Of a DNA stretch of 49,604 nucleotides, positions 1 through 8,367 are shown in pieces; the first letter of the stretch is position 1; each line of letters starts with the position of its first letter. The stretch lies in contig JADJUV010000103.1 in NCBI GenBank assembly GCA_016716885.1, positions 1 through 49,604 on the forward strand, read 5' to 3'. The stretch comes from Candidatus Trichofilum aggregatum. Its GTDB lineage: Bacteria; Chloroflexota; Anaerolineae; Promineifilales; Promineifilaceae. The translations under genes and the position numbers were made by a program. The notes beneath the pieces are model-generated. The model did no database searches. It was not told the DNA's origin and saw nothing but the letters and a program-made list of their open reading frames with translations.

Positions 1-195
1 GCAGTTCGGGGGCTTTGCGGCGATTAGCGCCGTCGCCACTGATGAACCGCTGGACGGAAAAATAGCTAAGTTCGGCTCCGGCGTACAAGTCACGGATTTC
101 GGCGGTGTCGTGGTTGGAAATGAGGACGGGGATGCCGCGTTCGACCAGGTGCTCTTGTACGATCCAGCCGACAAGACGCTTAACGGAAAGTTCGA
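1..195 (-). pseudogene. C-terminal stump of a second Dam-type adenine methylase, cut by the window edge
   Basis: The minus strand encodes a clear end of a D12-class N6-adenine methyltransferase: an LISNHD motif followed about 20 residues later by SVQRFISGDGANRRK, matching the end of the intact Dam-type gene at 665-1489 (VQRFISCDGANRNK). The protein continues past base 1 of the window. Upstream the reading frame runs open only to about base 195, where the end of the nuclease gene begins, and no N-terminal FxGxG or DPPY part precedes it. It is therefore a remnant, or a gene whose front was replaced when the neighbouring methylase-nuclease pair arrived. It shares no reading frame with the nuclease. 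Sure of the family, less sure of the history. Confidence 0.75.
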
Positions 196-668
196 TTAGC
201 CCAAATGAGAAACTCCGACAAGTTCATAACTGAAATCTGTTTGTCCACAGGGCCAGGTGAAAGGTACTGTTTTATCTGACTAACTTTTTTCAACCAGGTA
301 ATAGCCCCCGCTTTAGCTCCACCACCATCTACAATTATGATGATTTGCCGTTCCGGCATTCGTTCAATACAGTTCAGGTAGAGATAAGGGAATTTCTCGT
401 CCACACTCCCAGACGATTGTTGCCACTTACATTCAATCCGCACTTCCATCTGATATTTGACCGATTTTATCAAGAATTCAGTGTTGCCCGAGTGATCATA
501 AATTGTCTTATAGGGTACATTGCGAAGTAAAAGCTCTTGTCCATATCGTTCGGGATGGCGTTGCCACTCCCGATAGTTGACCAAAACAAATCCTTTACTG
601 GTCAATGTTCCAACAATTGTTGTTTCGAGGGTGTTCCCAGAGCTATTGGCTAGACCACCTTGTCTCAT
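180..668 (-). CDS. PD-(D/E)XK nuclease, candidate restriction partner of the Dam-type methylase
   Basis: A 162-residue protein with the layout of a small PD-(D/E)XK nuclease: an early TEF segment (near residue 64), then IECKWQ with the E-x-K pair (residues 79-81), then a hydrophobic IIIIVDGGG strand and a WLKK helix. Its ATG overlaps the stop of the upstream methylase as ATGA, so the two are translationally coupled, which fits a type II restriction pair. The target is not readable from the protein; GATC would be a guess from the partner's family. Adjacent on its 3' side lies a stump of another Dam methylase. It could instead be a repair nuclease, but the coupling to a methylase favours restriction. 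Confidence 0.7.
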   Translation of the reverse strand: MRQGGLANSSGNTLETTIVGTLTSKGFVLVNYREWQRHPERYGQELLLRNVPYKTIYDHSGNTEFLIKSVKYQMEVRIECKWQQSSGSVDEKFPYLYLNCIERMPERQIIIIVDGGGAKAGAITWLKKVSQIKQYLSPGPVDKQISVMNLSEFLIWANRTFR

Positions 669-1489
669 GATGATTTGGACTCCCGGCGAAAAATAGCAAG
701 TAGTTCATCCACTTTATTACGATTCGCCCCATCGCAACTAATAAATCGTTGTACTTCAAATCGTTCAATATGGTTAGCACGTCGGTATATTTCTTGAGTA
801 AATAAGGTGTTGTGATTAGAGATTTTCACCTCTACAATGCCCCGTCCAGCCAGGCTCTCCGCCATTTGCGCCAGTCTGTGTTGTTGCGTTTCACCAAAAG
901 GAAACTCACCGTAGCTGGTAAAATTTGCTGTGTTCGAGAGGGGGACATAGGGGGGATCGCAGTAAACGATATCGCCAGGTTGAGCTGATTCCATTGTCGC
1001 CACAAAGTCGCCGACCAAGAATTCTGCTCGTTGTGCGCGTTGCCAGAAAAAAATCATTTCTGTTTCTGGAAAATAGGGTTGCTTGTACTGACCAAAGGGT
1101 ACATTGTATTGGCCTTTGCTGTTGTAGCGACAGAGGCCATTAAAACAGTGTTTATTCAGGTAAAGAAACAGAGCTGCCTTTTCGCGAGGGTTTTTGGTCT
1201 GGTTGAACTGCTCACGCCAGGCGTAAAAAGCTGATTTTTCGTTCTGTTCCGGCTGAAAGAAAGTGCGTGCATAGGTAATAAAATCTGACCCTTCAACCTG
1301 GAGATAACGGTAAAGGTTGATTAAATCGGGGTTGCTATCGGCCAGCAGGTAAGCCGGGTAGTCAGCGTTGAGAAACACGGCTCCGGAGCCGACAAATGGC
1401 TCAATCAACCGTTTGCCGGGTGGTAAAACTGCCTTGATGCGTTCGATCAACCGGAATTTCCCCCCGGCCCATTTAAGAAAAGGTTTCAT
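665..1489 (-). CDS. dam: Dam-type site-specific DNA adenine-N6 methyltransferase (D12 class)
   Basis: This 274-residue protein has every hallmark of the D12/Dam class: an N-terminal KWAGGK segment, the SAM-binding FVGSGA motif (residues 32-37), the catalytic DPPY at 178-181 and the C-terminal SNHNTLF and RFISCDGANRNK blocks. Such enzymes transfer a methyl group from SAM to adenine N6, commonly in GATC. The length is normal for the family. It starts 8 bases after the stop of the upstream nucleotidyltransferase gene and overlaps the nuclease gene by the ATGA junction. No GCGGCCGC octamer occurs here or in the rest of 1-2140, unlike most of the window, which fits acquisition by transfer. Specificity is inferred from family only. 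Confidence 0.9.
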   Translation of the reverse strand: MKPFLKWAGGKFRLIERIKAVLPPGKRLIEPFVGSGAVFLNADYPAYLLADSNPDLINLYRYLQVEGSDFITYARTFFQPEQNEKSAFYAWREQFNQTKNPREKAALFLYLNKHCFNGLCRYNSKGQYNVPFGQYKQPYFPETEMIFFWQRAQRAEFLVGDFVATMESAQPGDIVYCDPPYVPLSNTANFTSYGEFPFGETQQHRLAQMAESLAGRGIVEVKISNHNTLFTQEIYRRANHIERFEVQRFISCDGANRNKVDELLAIFRRESKSS

Positions 1490-1497
1490 GCTTTCAA

Positions 1498-1937
1498 TTA
1501 TTGTAGCGCTTTGAGGTCTGCCAGGTCTTGTTCTCTGGCGACCGATCTTTTGTTAAGCTTTAAATTTTCCAGGTCAATGAAATTCACGGGTAATCCCCTA
1601 AAGTCCGCTATTACGCGTTGCGGATAACATATCTCGAAATCCAAACCCTGTACCTCTGTGAGCAGATCAACGCGATAAGGGGGATGACCCAGTTGAATAA
1701 CGTAACCAGGGTTAAGAAATCATCCGGTTTTAGCTCAAGGGAAGCAAAGCCAAACTCGACTAAGGCCTGGATGATTTTCTCAGCATTTCTTGGCTCAACG
1801 TTTACCCAGATGTCAATATCTTTTGTGTAACGAGGATGCCCATGAAAAGCAACCGCATAGCCATCAACAACCAGATAATGCACATCATTCTTGTTTAACG
1901 ATTCGATAAACTCTCTGAAATCTTGGTTGAGGATCAT
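1498..1937 (-). pseudogene. Nucleotidyltransferase of the AbiEii/DUF6036 type, one frameshift
   Basis: The first part reads a minimal nucleotidyltransferase fold: HYLVVDGYAVAFHGHPRYTKDIDIWV, with the usual G-[GS] position replaced by D-G (VDGYAV), and the DIDIW metal-binding pair. After residue 72 the frame goes wrong. The +1 frame continues perfectly with GYVIQLGHPPYRVDLLTEV, then a LENLKLNK block and a stop at 1498-1500. A single missing base near 1715 in the TTAACCC stretch explains this. Full product about 146 residues. Relatives act as toxin-like nucleotidyltransferases or as repair enzymes; the exact role is unknown. It overlaps the 62-residue gene upstream by 53 bases and sits 8 bases before dam. 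Confidence 0.75.
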
Positions 1938-2073
1938 AACGCCACCTTATGTATTCTTCCCGAATGGCTTCTAAGGTTGCTAACCGTTCGGTGTAAGGAC
2001 GAGTTTGCCAGTAAGCAAAATCACTGGGAGCTTCGTCAATTTTGTATTTTTTGATAGCCGTTTTGTTCATCAT
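1885..2073 (-). CDS. Small conserved protein paired with the nucleotidyltransferase
   Basis: A 62-residue, charged, soluble protein (KIDEAPSDFAYWQTRPYTER followed by an LEAIREEYIRW helix). Proteins of this shape are regularly found just upstream of small nucleotidyltransferases, and the pairing suggests an antitoxin or partner subunit, which is an inference. It begins with ATGATG 18 bases after the herA stop. It ends 53 bases inside the next gene, in another frame, so the two products are probably translated in a coupled way. Both frames in the overlap look genuinely coding: the end of this one (RFQRVYRIVKQE) is typical, and so is the start of the transferase. No DNA-binding motif is obvious. 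Confidence 0.65.
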   Translation of the reverse strand: MMNKTAIKKYKIDEAPSDFAYWQTRPYTERLATLEAIREEYIRWRYDPQPRFQRVYRIVKQE

Positions 2074-2091
2074 TGTTGGTCAAAGCGGGTG

Positions 2092-3791
2092 TTAGCCAAA
2101 CAGGTCGTTGTTGATTTCAACATCGGTGAGGTCGCTGAGGCCGCGGCCGCCGGGCCGTGGGTTGATCTCGGCGTAGAATTTGTCGTCGTAGCGGCGGGAA
2201 CGGATGGGAATGGGCATTTTGACGCCCCAACCTAGCAGAAGCACCTCTTCTTTCTCCTGCAACCGGGCCAACATGCCGCGCAACTGCTCCCGTCCCGCCA
2301 ATCCGGTCAATACGGCGCGGATATCGTCTTCATCCCCAACCAGCCGGTGATGCGGGTGCCAATCTGGGACAAAATTTCGTCGTCAATGCCAGACGGACGC
2401 TGGTCTACCACGAGCAAGGTGACAAAATATTTGCGTAACTCGCGGGCGATGATGCCGAAGGCGGTCTGGCTGGCGATTTGGGGGTTGAGCAGTTTGTGGG
2501 CTTCTTCGATGGCGATGACCAGGGGACGGGGCGCGGCCGCGCCGTGGCTCTTGTGCCGCTCCGTTTTGTGTACCCAATGCTGGCGGATGCGCCGGGTCAA
2601 AATATTCGTCACCAGCAGGTAATCCAGGTCGCTTTCATACTCACCAAAACTGAGAATGACATGTTTGCCATTTTCCAACTTGTCCACGATGTCGGTCACG
2701 GCGTCAATGGCTGGTTTTTCCACCACATAAGGCCGATCGTAGATCAGTCTGAGTTTGCGGTGCAGGGCTTCGGCGGCCTTGTCGTTGATGTTGTTCTCCC
2801 GTGCCCAGTAGGCGACCGAACCGGGAGCCGGACGGGATTTACCCGTCTCTGGGTCAAACTCCAAAGCCCCCGGGTCTAACTTCATAAATTCGCCGAACCA
2901 GTGAACGCCAAAAGCCCGTTCCAGGGCGTTGAGGGTGACGGCGGCGGTGTCGGTCAGGTTGAGCGATTCGCCCAACAGGTTGATATCGTTGGTGGTGAAG
3001 TCGCTCAGGGCCAATTCCAGGGTGAAGTCAGGGGATTTGCCCCGCACCATCGCCCCTTTGCCCAGGGCGGCAATCTGCACCTTGCGCGGGAAGAGGGAGC
3101 GCAACCCCCGCACCGACACCCCTTTGTCGGTGTCCAGGTCGTCCAGGCCATATTCGTTGTGCATGTCAAAAACGAGCGCGGCCGCGACATCTTCCTGCAT
3201 CAGCCCCGCCAGCACCATCCGGGTCAGGAAACTCTTCCCCGTGCCTGTAGCCCCAAAAATGCCACTGGAACGCTTCACAAATTTGTTCAAATCCAGGCGG
3301 ATGGGATGACCCTGTTCGATGGTGTGCCCGACGATAAACATCCCCTTGCCTTCTTGCCCAAAAATCTCGGCCACATCCCCGGCATCGGCTGTCCGCACCG
3401 GGGCATGGTGGGCGGGCACAGTTTTCACCGGTTTGGGGCCGGGGTTCTCGATCCCCTGATCGATCCGTTGCTCCCATTCCAGCCGCTCGGTTGTGCCCAA
3501 CGCCGGGCCGGTATCCAGCATCAGAGTGGGATAAACGTTGAGAGTGGTGTAGAGCGTTTTGCCCAGCAGGGCCTGGCTAATGGCTGGTTGCAGACGGGTG
3601 GGCTGTTCATCGGCGAAGCGGGGGTCGGTAGCCCCCAGTTGTAAATCGGTGACGAGGCCGTAATAACGGTTGCGGCCGCTGTCACAGACAATAAAACTCC
3701 CTTCCTGCACCGTTTCCGCCGCCACCGTCAGCCGGATACGGAACCCTTCCTTTAACCCCCCGCCCACAATGTAGCCTATTGATTCATTCAT
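2092..3791 (-). pseudogene. herA: HerA-family hexameric DNA translocase/ATPase, one frameshift near the end
   Basis: An N-terminal HAS-barrel-like region (residues 1-140) is followed by a FtsK/HerA-type ATPase with Walker A GATGTGKS (180-187), Walker B LVIAIEEAH (about 424-432), a VVDQRPSGID sensor strand and the C-terminal GTRITGWLG arginine region. HerA normally works with the NurA nuclease in DNA end processing; no NurA is visible here. The frame breaks at about base 2338, in a C run: the next frame carries on with DEDDIRAVLTGLAGREQ to a stop at 2092. Restoring one base gives about 565 residues. It lies 15 bases after the M48-like gene and 18 before the 62-residue gene. Unlike the downstream block it holds several GCGGCCGC sites, so it looks native. 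Confidence 0.85.
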
Positions 3792-3806
3792 AAGTCAACC
3801 CTTTAA

Positions 3807-5090
3807 TTACACACCCCACAAGTTAAGAGCTATCGTTTCTTGTAGATTCTCTTCTAGTCGGGCTACTTCCTTATCAATTTGTTCCCAACGCAGAAAATGA
3901 ACGGTTATTTGAGGGGTTTCGCTTAGATGTTCCCAGAGAAACATCATCAACTGCTGTAAAGGCGGATAAAAGGCATCTAAACGGGTCAATTCAGATTCTA
4001 TGACCCGTTTCAGACGTTCTAACTCTCGGGGATGGATTTGTTCGATTTCCTGGCGAACCGTAGCAAAAAAACTTTTGGCGCGATTATTCCGATCCATCGC
4101 ATAACGGTGCAAGGCATGACGCCAATTGTTTGTTAGATAAAGCTTTTGAACAAGTTTGATCTGCGCTTCTGTACCGGATATTCCTGCTCCTCGATAATAT
4201 GCCAGATATGTTGTCCGTTGAGCATCCATCGCCAAGAGCGCATACATGCTCAAGAGCAAAAGCCAAAACCCATAACAACAGCTAAGAGAATTAGCGCTGG
4301 TGTTATCAGTCTGGCCCCACAAAAGTACGAAAAAGATGAATAACAAGACCGGTGTGAGGTAAGAGGCAATATGTAAGGCATTATTAATGCCTAAATACAA
4401 AGAATAAGCCCGATTGTTTTCATTTGTTCCACCCCGTGCCAGCGTCGTGGCTAGTAAAGCAATTCGTTCTTGCGGCCCCAGAACATCCCATAAAGGTAAA
4501 CCCAGGAACAGGATACGCCACTGTCGCCAGGTGTATTCACCCACATAGGTACTAAAAGAGGACGTTGGCGCAATCCCATGAATAGGCGGCAATTTGAGTT
4601 CATCTGAAATTTGGGCTACTAGCTGATAAAGTTGGGGATATTTTTCTGGATTGATAGTTGAGGGTAACGAGGGGAATTGCGGCCGCGTCTGCCAGGCCAT
4701 TAGTAAAAGAGCCAGACCAACCAAAGTACCTACAAGGTTTAATGGAATAGCTAATACCGTAAAAGCATAATAAAGTATCCAGACTCCGACCACAGCTACA
4801 GCTACTGGAAAAAGATGCACGACACTAGCCGCTCCATAAGCCAAAACCGTCGTCAGAAAGATTTGGCGGCTTACATTTTTTGCCCGTAGTAGACGGCTCA
4901 AGAGAAAGTTACTTTGCCATTCTCCCAGTTTATCTGAAAGGGTACGAAAAATACTTTGGCGTTGTTGCCTTTTCTGTGGGATTAAATTCCAATTACATTG
5001 ATCACACCAGGTAATATAGCCTGGTATCACTGGAATCATCGCGTTACATTGCGGGCAGGATTGGGTTGTGGCTTCTGTTATGCTGGTCAT
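3807..5090 (-). CDS. Membrane protein related to M48 metallopeptidases, zinc motif lost
   Basis: The start at 5090 is chosen because homologous-looking sequence begins there with a zinc ribbon (CPQC at 11-14 and WCDQC about 20 residues later); codons further upstream look random. Then come a hydrophobic hairpin of two or three membrane segments and an M48-like core: LPPIHGIAPTSSFSTYVGEY, then GPQERIALLATTLARG exactly where M48 enzymes have their HExxH helix. No HExxH is present, so it is probably not a peptidase. Two more membrane segments follow. The C-terminal 100 residues are charged and helical. Product 427 residues. It is the first gene of the string that continues with herA 15 bases later. 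Function unknown. Confidence 0.7.
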   Translation of the reverse strand: MTSITEATTQSCPQCNAMIPVIPGYITWCDQCNWNLIPQKRQQRQSIFRTLSDKLGEWQSNFLLSRLLRAKNVSRQIFLTTVLAYGAASVVHLFPVAVAVVGVWILYYAFTVLAIPLNLVGTLVGLALLLMAWQTRPQFPSLPSTINPEKYPQLYQLVAQISDELKLPPIHGIAPTSSFSTYVGEYTWRQWRILFLGLPLWDVLGPQERIALLATTLARGGTNENNRAYSLYLGINNALHIASYLTPVLLFIFFVLLWGQTDNTSANSLSCCYGFWLLLLSMYALLAMDAQRTTYLAYYRGAGISGTEAQIKLVQKLYLTNNWRHALHRYAMDRNNRAKSFFATVRQEIEQIHPRELERLKRVIESELTRLDAFYPPLQQLMMFLWEHLSETPQITVHFLRWEQIDKEVARLEENLQETIALNLWGV

Positions 5091-5426
5091 CACAATTTTC
5101 TCGCACAGATGTTTTATGGTGGCGAATGTTACCAGACCACCCGATCCCGTCAAGAGACAACCGATGGACTGCGTCCTATGGACGGGGAGACTGTCAGGTT
5201 TTGCAAAACCTGACAGACAGAGGAGTTGATCCTGAATGGGCACAATTAGCTCAAGAAGTCTTTTGGGAACTCTGGAACTCTGGGAACTTGTCCCCTCTTC
5301 TCTGTTTGTCCATCAGTGTTCCCTTCATCCGTGGTTCTTCAGTAACCGCTGCTGAAGGAACTTATCTACCCACGTCTTGTTCCCTATCCTGCCATCCGTG
5401 GCTTTTCCCACTTTTCGAGGTAAACC
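5091..5426. other. Intergenic region with palindrome and word repeats
   Basis: No convincing gene. It holds the perfect palindrome at 5191-5216 and a short run of the gggaactct word at 5267-5292, a word that recurs at 23876, 27720 and 30515. The bases between 5300 and 5420 show no motif I recognise. Confidence 0.6.
5191..5216. repeat. 26-bp perfect palindrome
   Basis: The arms CTGTCAGGTTTTG and CAAAACCTGACAG are exact reverse complements with no loop. It lies between the divergent starts of the M48-like gene and the aminotransferase. It could be a protein-binding site, a cruciform or a member of a dispersed palindrome family; the window holds no second full copy. Confidence 0.8.
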
Positions 5427-6570
5427 ATGACCAACAACCCTTCCCTCAACGAATCTCATCGATCACCACCGCCCAATTAGATGTCCCCAACCGGCTTCTC
5501 CTCGGCCCTGGCCCATCCAACACCCCCCCACGCATCTTGCAAGCCTTGAGCCTGCCGACTATCGGCCACCTTGATCCCCGTTTCATCCATCTGATGAACG
5601 AAATCCAGGAACTTCTACGCTACGCCTGGCAGACAGAAAACAAATTGACCATTCCCGTCAGTGGCACGGGTAGTGCCGGGATGGAAGCGGCCCTGGCCAA
5701 CGTCATTGAGCCGGGTGACGTGGTTGTCATCGGCATTAACGGCTACTTTGGCCTGCGCCTGGCCGATATGGCCGGGCGGTATGGGCGCGGATGTGCGGAT
5801 CATCCAGAAACCGTGGGGGCAGGTGTTCAGCCTGGATGAACTGCACGCGGCCATAACCGAACATCAGCCAGCCGTTCTGGCCCTGGTTCATGCCGAAACA
5901 TCCACCGGCGCACGGCAGTCGCTGGAAGGGATAGGCGAATTGTGCCGGGCTAATGATTGTTTGTTCCTTGTAGACACAGTGACCAGTCTGGGTGGTGTGC
6001 CCCTATTCTGGACGAGTGGCAAGTGGATGTGGCCTACAGTGGCACGCAAAATGCCTCAACTGCCCCCCTGGTCTGGCTCCGTTGACACTGGGGGAACGGG
6101 CAATGCAAAAACTGAAGGCGCGGCGCACCAAGGTTGCCAACTGGTATCTGGATATGAGCCTGATCGCCAATTATTGGGGCGAAAGTCGCACCTATCACCA
6201 CACCGCGCCCATCAATATGAATTACGCCCTGCGTGAAGCCTTGCGCCTGGTCGCCGAAGAAGGGTTGGCGGAACGGTGGGCACGCCATCAGGCTACCGCC
6301 GAGCTATTCTGGGCGGGCCTGGCCGGAATAGGGCTGGCGTGCCATGTCGAAAACTATCGGCTGCCTAGCCTGACCACGGTCCGCATCCCCGAAGGGGTAG
6401 ATGGCAAAGCGGTGATGGGTCGTTTGCTTAACGAATTTAATATTGAGATTGCCGGTGGCCTGGGTGAATTGGCGGGCAAGGTGTGGCGGGTTGGTCTGAT
6501 TGGGGACAACAGCCAACCAGAGAATGTGTACAGGCTACTAGATGCACTGAAGCGGGTGTTGGCAAGATAA
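5427..6570 (+). pseudogene. Class V aminotransferase (alanine/serine-glyoxylate type), several frameshifts
   Basis: PLP-dependent fold type I enzyme of the alanine-glyoxylate/serine-pyruvate group. Readable blocks are LLLGPGPSNTPP, HLDPRF, TIPVSGTGSAGMEA, HAETSTGA, VDTVTSLGG, and at the end NIEIAGGLGELAGKVWRVG, but they lie in three frames. Breaks: near 5460 just after the ATG; an extra G near 5780 (RYGADV expected); a missing base near 6010 (LDEWQVDVAYSGTQ expected); and a missing A in the AAAA run near 6046. This last break hits the PLP lysine site, which would read SGTQKCLNCPPG. Restored length is about 380 residues, normal for the family. Because the intact blocks are well conserved, assembly error is likelier than true decay. 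Role probably amino-group transfer from alanine or serine to glyoxylate. Confidence 0.8.
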
Positions 6571-6895
6571 AGGTGTCAACGACTTGTCATTCCAGGTAAA
6601 CGGGATGCTTCGGCGGACCTACTCAGAAACAGCCATTCGCGGGTCTTCGGAATCCCGAATGGGGGTGAGGATTCTTCACTCCGAAGACTCCTACACTTCG
6701 AGGACTACCTCAGTATGACAAATCAAAGTTTCTGCACTCATTGAACGGGCACTCTGCCCGTGGATACTCTCAGCATGACATCATTCAGGGTCTTGGGGAT
6801 TTCGCGGGGTGATCGAGATTGGGGCCGGTGGGGCTCTGCCGCAGACGAGGGACCAAGGGTTGCCCCACAGGGTCAACCCCAAACCGAATACCCAG

Positions 6896-6937
6896 CGCCT
6901 CACCGGATACCTTATTCGGTGAGGCGTTTTGTTGTTT
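6896..6937 (+). terminator. Hairpin with T-rich tail, no gene directly upstream
   Basis: Ten-base arms CGCCTCACCG and CGGTGAGGCG around an 11-base loop, followed by TTTTGTTGTTT. Shaped like a Rho-independent terminator reading rightwards. It is about 330 bases past the aminotransferase stop, so it might end that transcript or an unrecognised RNA. Confidence 0.6.
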
Positions 6938-7051
6938 GAAGCAGGTCGGGGGGGGTGTGTTGGGGAGAGCCATCAAAAGGGTGGTCACGGATGAGTCAAA
7001 CACGGCTATATACCGGCAATGGGCATAATCTGACATTTTTCAGGGGGCTGG

Positions 7052-7224
7052 ACCAGCTTTACACAAGTCCTTGGCGGTTTAGTCGGAAGCCCCCTGACCA
7101 ACTTAACGGCGCGTTTTCGGGGCCAAGGCCCAAAACCGCCATAAGTTCCCGCCCCTGGGGGCAGGTGGGGTTCGACAACGGAGGTGATGTCACAAAACCT
7201 TCCACCTTTCGTAAAACTGTACTA
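7052..7224. mobile_element. MITE-like element, copy A (best terminal repeats)
   Basis: Begins with CAGCTTTACACAAGTCC and ends with TTTCGTAAAACTGTACTA, which are imperfect inverted terminal repeats. Inside are the shared block TTTAGTCGGAAG, a C-rich stretch, an internal palindromic segment around TTTTCGGGGCCAAGGCCC, and a G-rich stretch. No coding capacity. It shares ends and interior with the copies at 12515, 31920 and 40606 and the remnant at 19577. Confidence 0.65.
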
Positions 7225-7253
7225 TAGCTTTCAAGAAGTTGTATAAGTTCATA

Positions 7254-7287
7254 GTGACCGCTTTAGCGGGCTGGCAAAGCGGTCACG
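7254..7287. repeat. Small hairpin repeat (GTGACCGCTTTAGCGG type)
   Basis: GTGACCGCTTT and AAAGCGGTCAC form 11-base arms around AGCGGGCTGGC. The same words recur three times at 24497-24605, so this is a small dispersed palindromic repeat of REP type. Confidence 0.6.
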
Positions 7288-7488
7288 AAAACAATGATTA
7301 TCGCGGAGGATAGAGACTGGCTAGAGACTCACCAGTCTCCAGTCTCCAAATGTTATGTCACTTTATGACCATGATGCGTATAACTGATTAGGCACTTAAC
7401 CGCCATGGGAGAGATGTGGGGGTGGCACTACCGCTGGCGGGTTCGATGCTGATGCCAATGGCAACGACATCGGCGACGGTGAGGATGG

Positions 7489-8367
7489 TCAGGCTAGGGG
7501 GTGATGCTGGTCAGGTCGCGGCCTGGGGGTCTTGACAGTGATCATACCCGTAGCAATCTGTGTTCCATCTATTGTGACGGCCCAGAGCTGGTAGGTCTGA
7601 TCGGCGGGCAGTGAGGCGAGGCCGTGGACAACAAGTTGGCCGGTGTGGCCTGATTGGTAGAAGACCCCACGGGGCAGGTCGCCGTTAGCATGGTTGTGCA
7701 AAACGACAGTGTTGTTGGCATTGATGACAGCCTGTAAAAGCGACGGATCGCTTTGGGCTGAGGCCAGGAGTTCTCGGTTGGTGTTGAAATCTTGTTGCAG
7801 AAGTTGAACCTGGGTGGTGAGCGCCTGGTTCGCGGCCGCGAGCGCATCCCGGTTCTCCACCAATTCACCATTCACCTGGGCCAAATCCGTCACTTCTTGC
7901 TCCAAAGCGGCTACCTGTTGGCCGGTTTCATCTAGCTGGTTAGAAAGATTGGCCGTATAGAGGGCCAGGATAAACAGAGCGGCAAAGCTGGTCGCGGCCG
8001 CGAACTGCCATATTCTTTTCCCCTGCCACACTTCCCTTAGCCAGGTAACAAACGAGGGTTGAGCCGAATCGGTGGGCATCACCACCGGGCGAATGGGGAG
8101 CGAACCAGTCTGCGTGGCTGGCTGATTTTCTCCCTGGACAACTGCCAGCAATCGCTCTTTGGCGTTGACGGGCAGGGCCGCATACGGGGCGAGTTCGGCC
8201 AGGGCCACCAGGGCGTGGTCCGTTTCTGCGACCTGCGCCAGCAAATGGGGATGGGCCGCCAGATGCTTTTCTATCATGACAACCTCTTCAGGCTCTAAGG
8301 CTCCCAGCCCATAGAGCGGTAACAGCTCCAAAATTTCGGCCTCTGTCCATTGTTTTGTTTCACTCAT
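7489..8367 (-). CDS. Anti-sigma factor of the RskA type, damaged C-terminus
   Basis: N-terminal cytoplasmic anti-sigma region (LPLYGLGALEPEE, an AHPHLLAQVAE helix), one membrane segment at about 117-137 (FAAATSFAALFILALY), a long coiled coil, then the periplasmic RskA domain (VVHGLASLPADQTYQLWAV). It holds the preceding ECF sigma factor inactive at the membrane until a stress signal triggers cleavage; that is known for the family. The sigma gene's stop overlaps this ATG (ATGA), so they are co-translated. After ATGMITV the frame is lost: the expected closing block, DVVAIGISIEPASGSATPT, sits in another frame at about 7400-7460. At least two disruptions lie near 7500-7530. As printed the protein is 292 residues; restored about 325. 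Confidence 0.85.
   Translation of the reverse strand: MSETKQWTEAEILELLPLYGLGALEPEEVVMIEKHLAAHPHLLAQVAETDHALVALAELAPYAALPVNAKERLLAVVQGENQPATQTGSLPIRPVVMPTDSAQPSFVTWLREVWQGKRIWQFAAATSFAALFILALYTANLSNQLDETGQQVAALEQEVTDLAQVNGELVENRDALAAANQALTTQVQLLQQDFNTNRELLASAQSDPSLLQAVINANNTVVLHNHANGDLPRGVFYQSGHTGQLVVHGLASLPADQTYQLWAVTIDGTQIATGMITVKTPRPRPDQHHPLA

Larger units (their letters stand above)
6571..7487. other. Long repeat-rich intergenic region
   Basis: About 900 bp without a credible gene. From left to right: two copies of a CTCAG(T/C)ATGACA phrase (6711-6722, 6770-6781), an orphan hairpin terminator (6896-6937), a MITE-like element (7052-7224), a hairpin of the CCGCTTTAGCGG kind (7254-7287), a run of the word CCAGTCTC (about 7330), and the out-of-frame tail of the anti-sigma gene (about 7390-7488). 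Open frames here have no family features. Confidence 0.55.

Noticed and set aside
665..1489. The Dam-type methylase as the enzyme acting on the iterated GCGGCCGC octamer
   Set aside because: The family usually modifies adenine in GATC, and GCGGCCGC has no adenine. The link is not supported.
7052..7224. A complete insertion sequence
   Set aside because: The repeated elements are about 200 bp with no transposase frame, so only a non-autonomous element can be claimed.
6785..7227. Open frames of 69-90 residues in the region after the aminotransferase
   Set aside because: They overlap each other on both strands, include repeat sequence, and show no family feature or ribosome site.
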